Shown: piece after piece, positions 48,585-50,599 of the stretch
How the letters are laid out: every line of letters starts with the position of its first letter
Numbering within the stretch: position 1 is the first letter of the stretch
Assembly: GCA_030041225.1 (NCBI GenBank)
Contig: JASHOG010000087.1
Location: 1-50,599 of the forward strand
DNA: 50,599 nucleotides
Direction of reading: 5' to 3'
Origin: Vulcanimicrobiota bacterium
Lineage (GTDB): Bacteria > Vulcanimicrobiota > Vulcanimicrobiia > Vulcanimicrobiales > Vulcanimicrobiaceae
Translations under genes and position numbers: made by a program
The notes under the pieces: model-generated
The model's database searches: none
Seen by the model: the letters and a program-made list of their open reading frames with translations, nothing else
Told to the model about the DNA's origin: nothing

Positions 48585-50417
48585 TCAGCGTGCTTGAGGT
48601 GCGGTATTTCCGACGACGGCGTCTTTGACCGCCGACACCGCGTCTTCGATCGCGACCATTGTGCCCGCCAGCGCTTGGATCGAGCGCTCGATTGTATCGA
48701 GCGAGCTCTCGCGTTCGCGAGACAGCGCGTCGAGTGCGCGAGCGACGCTGCTTGCGACTTCGGCAAGCGGTTCCCGTTCGTCGGGAGCAAAGGCTGTCGA
48801 ATCGCGCTTCGTGCGGCAAGCAAGAACGCCGACCAGATTGCCGCGTGCGATCATCGGAAACGCCATACCATCTGGGAGCACCGTCTTTACGGTATGGGTG
48901 TCGACCGGCTCCTTCCAGCGGCGCAACGCGACGAGCAACGGGTCGTCGCGATCGAGCGAGCGCGGAAAGTCGTCGCCGCTTGCGCGCACGGCGGTGACGC
49001 CGGCATCGCCGCAGAGATAGATCGCCGCTCCTCGCGCTTCGCTATGATCGCAGACGGTTTCAAGCGCGCGATCGAGCAGCGTTTGAGCAGATGTAAATGC
49101 CTCGGCCTCTTGTGCGAAGCGCCGTAGAGCGGTCTCATCATGGTGTCGTTTCGCAAAGAGTACGTGATCCACGAAGCGATCGAAGGCCGTGTGGAGGTAG
49201 CGCACGGAGAGTCCGATGACAAGTGCCACGCCCAACTGCACGGCGAGCGATGCCGCTCGCCCGGTTTCGAAGAAGAAGTGCCCGACGACGTACTCGAGTA
49301 AGACGAAAATGGCCAGCACCGTCACGGAGATGAGCCCGTAGACCGCGACACGGTTGACGACGAAGCCGATGTCGACCGTGCGGCGTAGCAATAGACCGTA
49401 GAAGAGTGCGATAGGGAGTGAGAGCTCGAGAAGCCGCGCAACGATGCTGATGGCGAGCCAGCGATCGGCGTTGCCGGCAAGGAACGTGGCGGTTTGCGGA
49501 ACGACCACAGGCAGGTTGACGATCAGAACGCCGACACAGTACGGGTAGAAGCCCCAAAAGAGCCAGCCGATGCGCGCCCGGCCCTCGTCGCGCGAGACGG
49601 CGTACGCATAGGGCAGCGCGAGCACCGGTAGGACGAGGCTAGTCGTCATGTACGTCGCCAACCACAGCGTAGCGAGGAAAACCGGCGCCTCACCGGCGAT
49701 GGAAAACCCCGCGATGATGGGCGCCGTTAGCGCCACGACGCCCGCATTGAGCCCTGCGATTGCCACGATCGCTCTGATGCCATGAGGAGGGCGGCGCATA
49801 AGGCGCGCGGCGAGAACGAGCAGGATGAAGATGTCGACGGTGCCCGAGATCCATGAGAGCCACCCGTTGAGCACGTAAAGTGTCGGGCCGATCCCGGCGT
49901 GGAAGACGTACGGAATGGCGTCTGTTGCCGGGTTGACGACATCTGCGGTGAGCAGCGTCGCGATGAGCGGTCCGTATTCCGTCTGCCAAGCGCGCACGAT
50001 CACAAGGAGCCCAAAGAGCAACAAAAATGCTACGACGGCGGCACGGACGTACTCGGGAACGCCGAATGTTACCGTGTTCGCGGTGGCGGTAAGGTGTGCC
50101 GTACGACGCGTGCCCGCATGCACGTATGGCACCGTAACGTGATCGCCTGTCAGCGGATAGTCCAGCGTGGCGCCGTTCTCGTGGCTGCTCACGATAATAG
50201 CGTCTCCGGCGCGCATTCCTGCGCGCCACGCGCTCGATCCGGGCTCAACCGCCGCGACGGCAATGCGCGTTCCGGGAGCATCGGCGATCACACCGGGGGA
50301 GAGGAACCCGAAATCGCCCTGCCGTGGAACGAGAGTGTACTGCAGCACGTAGAGCGGGATGGATCCAAGAAGAAGAACGACGAGCGCGGCGCGCCAGAGT
50401 ACCTTCAGCGTCCCCAT
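48585..50417 (-). CDS. Membrane protein with PDZ-like and GAF-like domains
   Basis: A 610-aa protein of unknown role. An N-terminal membrane helix (about 5-28) is followed by a PDZ-like periplasmic domain (about 35-115, with AAVEPGSSAWRAGMRAGDAI). Then come seven to nine membrane helices (about 120-410), a linker helix (FDRFVDHVLFAKRHHDETAL) and a GAF-like cytoplasmic domain (about 430-570, with MAFPMIARGNLVGVLACRTK). A C-terminal helical tail is last. The layout recalls sensor histidine kinases or phosphatase regulators, but no kinase or other catalytic domain follows. ATG 50417 is used; TTG 50423 is possible. It interrupts the tRNA cluster on the opposite strand. Confidence 0.78.
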   Translation of the reverse strand: MGTLKVLWRAALVVLLLGSIPLYVLQYTLVPRQGDFGFLSPGVIADAPGTRIAVAAVEPGSSAWRAGMRAGDAIIVSSHENGATLDYPLTGDHVTVPYVHAGTRRTAHLTATANTVTFGVPEYVRAAVVAFLLLFGLLVIVRAWQTEYGPLIATLLTADVVNPATDAIPYVFHAGIGPTLYVLNGWLSWISGTVDIFILLVLAARLMRRPPHGIRAIVAIAGLNAGVVALTAPIIAGFSIAGEAPVFLATLWLATYMTTSLVLPVLALPYAYAVSRDEGRARIGWLFWGFYPYCVGVLIVNLPVVVPQTATFLAGNADRWLAISIVARLLELSLPIALFYGLLLRRTVDIGFVVNRVAVYGLISVTVLAIFVLLEYVVGHFFFETGRAASLAVQLGVALVIGLSVRYLHTAFDRFVDHVLFAKRHHDETALRRFAQEAEAFTSAQTLLDRALETVCDHSEARGAAIYLCGDAGVTAVRASGDDFPRSLDRDDPLLVALRRWKEPVDTHTVKTVLPDGMAFPMIARGNLVGVLACRTKRDSTAFAPDEREPLAEVASSVARALDALSRERESSLDTIERSIQALAGTMVAIEDAVSAVKDAVVGNTAPQAR

Positions 50418-50525
50418 CGCCAACGATTTTTAGGCGCTCGGCTGCCACACCTTCGAGCGATCGCAAGCAGGACGTCGAGAGGAGAAAGGCGCAGCAGCAG
50501 GGGCGAGCTACCGATGGCGAGCGAT

Positions 50526-50599
50526 GCGGGCGTTGCATAGTGGTAATGCCTTAGCCTTCCAAGCTGATGTCGCGGGTTCGATTCCCGCCGCCCGCTCCA
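50526..50599 (+). tRNA. tRNA-Gly (anticodon UCC)
   Basis: A 74-nt tRNA with encoded CCA that ends at the last base of the window. Acceptor GCGGGCG/CGCCCGC, D arm TTGCATAGTGGTAATGC, anticodon stem TTAGC/GCTGA with loop CTTCCAA (UCC), and T arm GCGGG/CCCGC around TTCGATT. It is the third member of a Thr-Tyr-Gly order also seen upstream of tuf in E. coli. Confidence 0.95.

Noticed and set aside
1-50599. CRISPR array, prophage, insertion sequence or secondary-metabolite cluster
   Set aside because: No regularly spaced direct repeats, transposase, integrase or phage structural genes, and no synthase modules were seen. The content is mainly housekeeping metabolism, translation and envelope genes.

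Overview
The window is a 50.6-kb stretch of GC-rich bacterial chromosome, almost fully coding and packed into long polycistronic runs. Many same-strand neighbours share a 4-nt ATGA or GTGA stop/start overlap. No phage, insertion sequence or CRISPR array was seen. Envelope genes (a TolC-type outer-membrane protein, an EmrA/HlyD-type adaptor, a secreted LolA-like protein) point to a two-membrane cell. By contrast, the order yacL-ispD-ispF-cysE-cysS-rlmB-sigH and a close SigH homologue resemble the Bacillus chromosome. This mix fits a deep-branching diderm lineage near the Terrabacteria, such as Eremiobacterota/WPS-2. That placement is an inference, not read from a marker gene.

Layout. 1-255: leader with a structured, terminator-like element on the minus strand. 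256-5990 (+): histidine degradation, hutH-hutU-hutI-hutF. 6019-10648 (+): secreted LolA-like protein, TetR regulator, HlyD/EmrA adaptor, TolC-like channel, small secreted protein; no permease is present. 10645-19579 (-): a pentose-phosphate operon transcribed tkt, tal-pgi fusion, gnd, zwf, opcA, pgl. 19660-21706 (+): dapD and a class I/II aminotransferase. 21707-22023: a 317-bp gap holding a decayed gene and a REP-like repeat. 22024-28214 (-): radA, ftcD, M16 peptidase, Sad-type succinate-semialdehyde dehydrogenase. 28273-36506 (+): cmk, plsC, a large membrane glycosyltransferase fusion, yebC, PASTA protein, rpe, thiL. 36527-36814 (+): a broken hicA followed by an intact hicB. 36811-37002 (-): rpmB. 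37132-47790 (+): fakA, plsX, degV (fakB-like), hemW, PIN-TRAM (yacL-like), ispD, ispF, cysE, cysS, rlmB, sigH. 47880-50599: a [2Fe-2S] protein (-), tRNA-Thr and tRNA-Tyr (+), a PDZ/multi-TM/GAF-like protein (-), and tRNA-Gly (+) at the last base.

How the genes work together. Histidine is turned into formiminoglutamate by HutH, HutU and HutI. Both HutF (deiminase) and FtcD (THF-dependent transfer) are encoded nearby, so two exits exist. The minus-strand operon encodes the oxidative pentose-phosphate branch plus transketolase and transaldolase-isomerase; rpe lies in a separate operon. FakA, a DegV/FakB-like protein, PlsX and PlsC form a fatty-acid activation and phosphatidate route. IspD and IspF belong to the MEP isoprenoid pathway. 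CysE and CysS link cysteine synthesis to its use in translation.

The most unusual signals are five. (1) A tRNA-Thr(UGU) has a 13-nt variable region and a serine-tRNA-like body. (2) IspD carries a C-terminal extension resembling EF-G domain V. (3) REP-like repeats sit at gene junctions and in frame inside cysS. (4) A truncated hicA still carries the ATGA coupling to hicB. (5) hutI and degV have no usual start codon.
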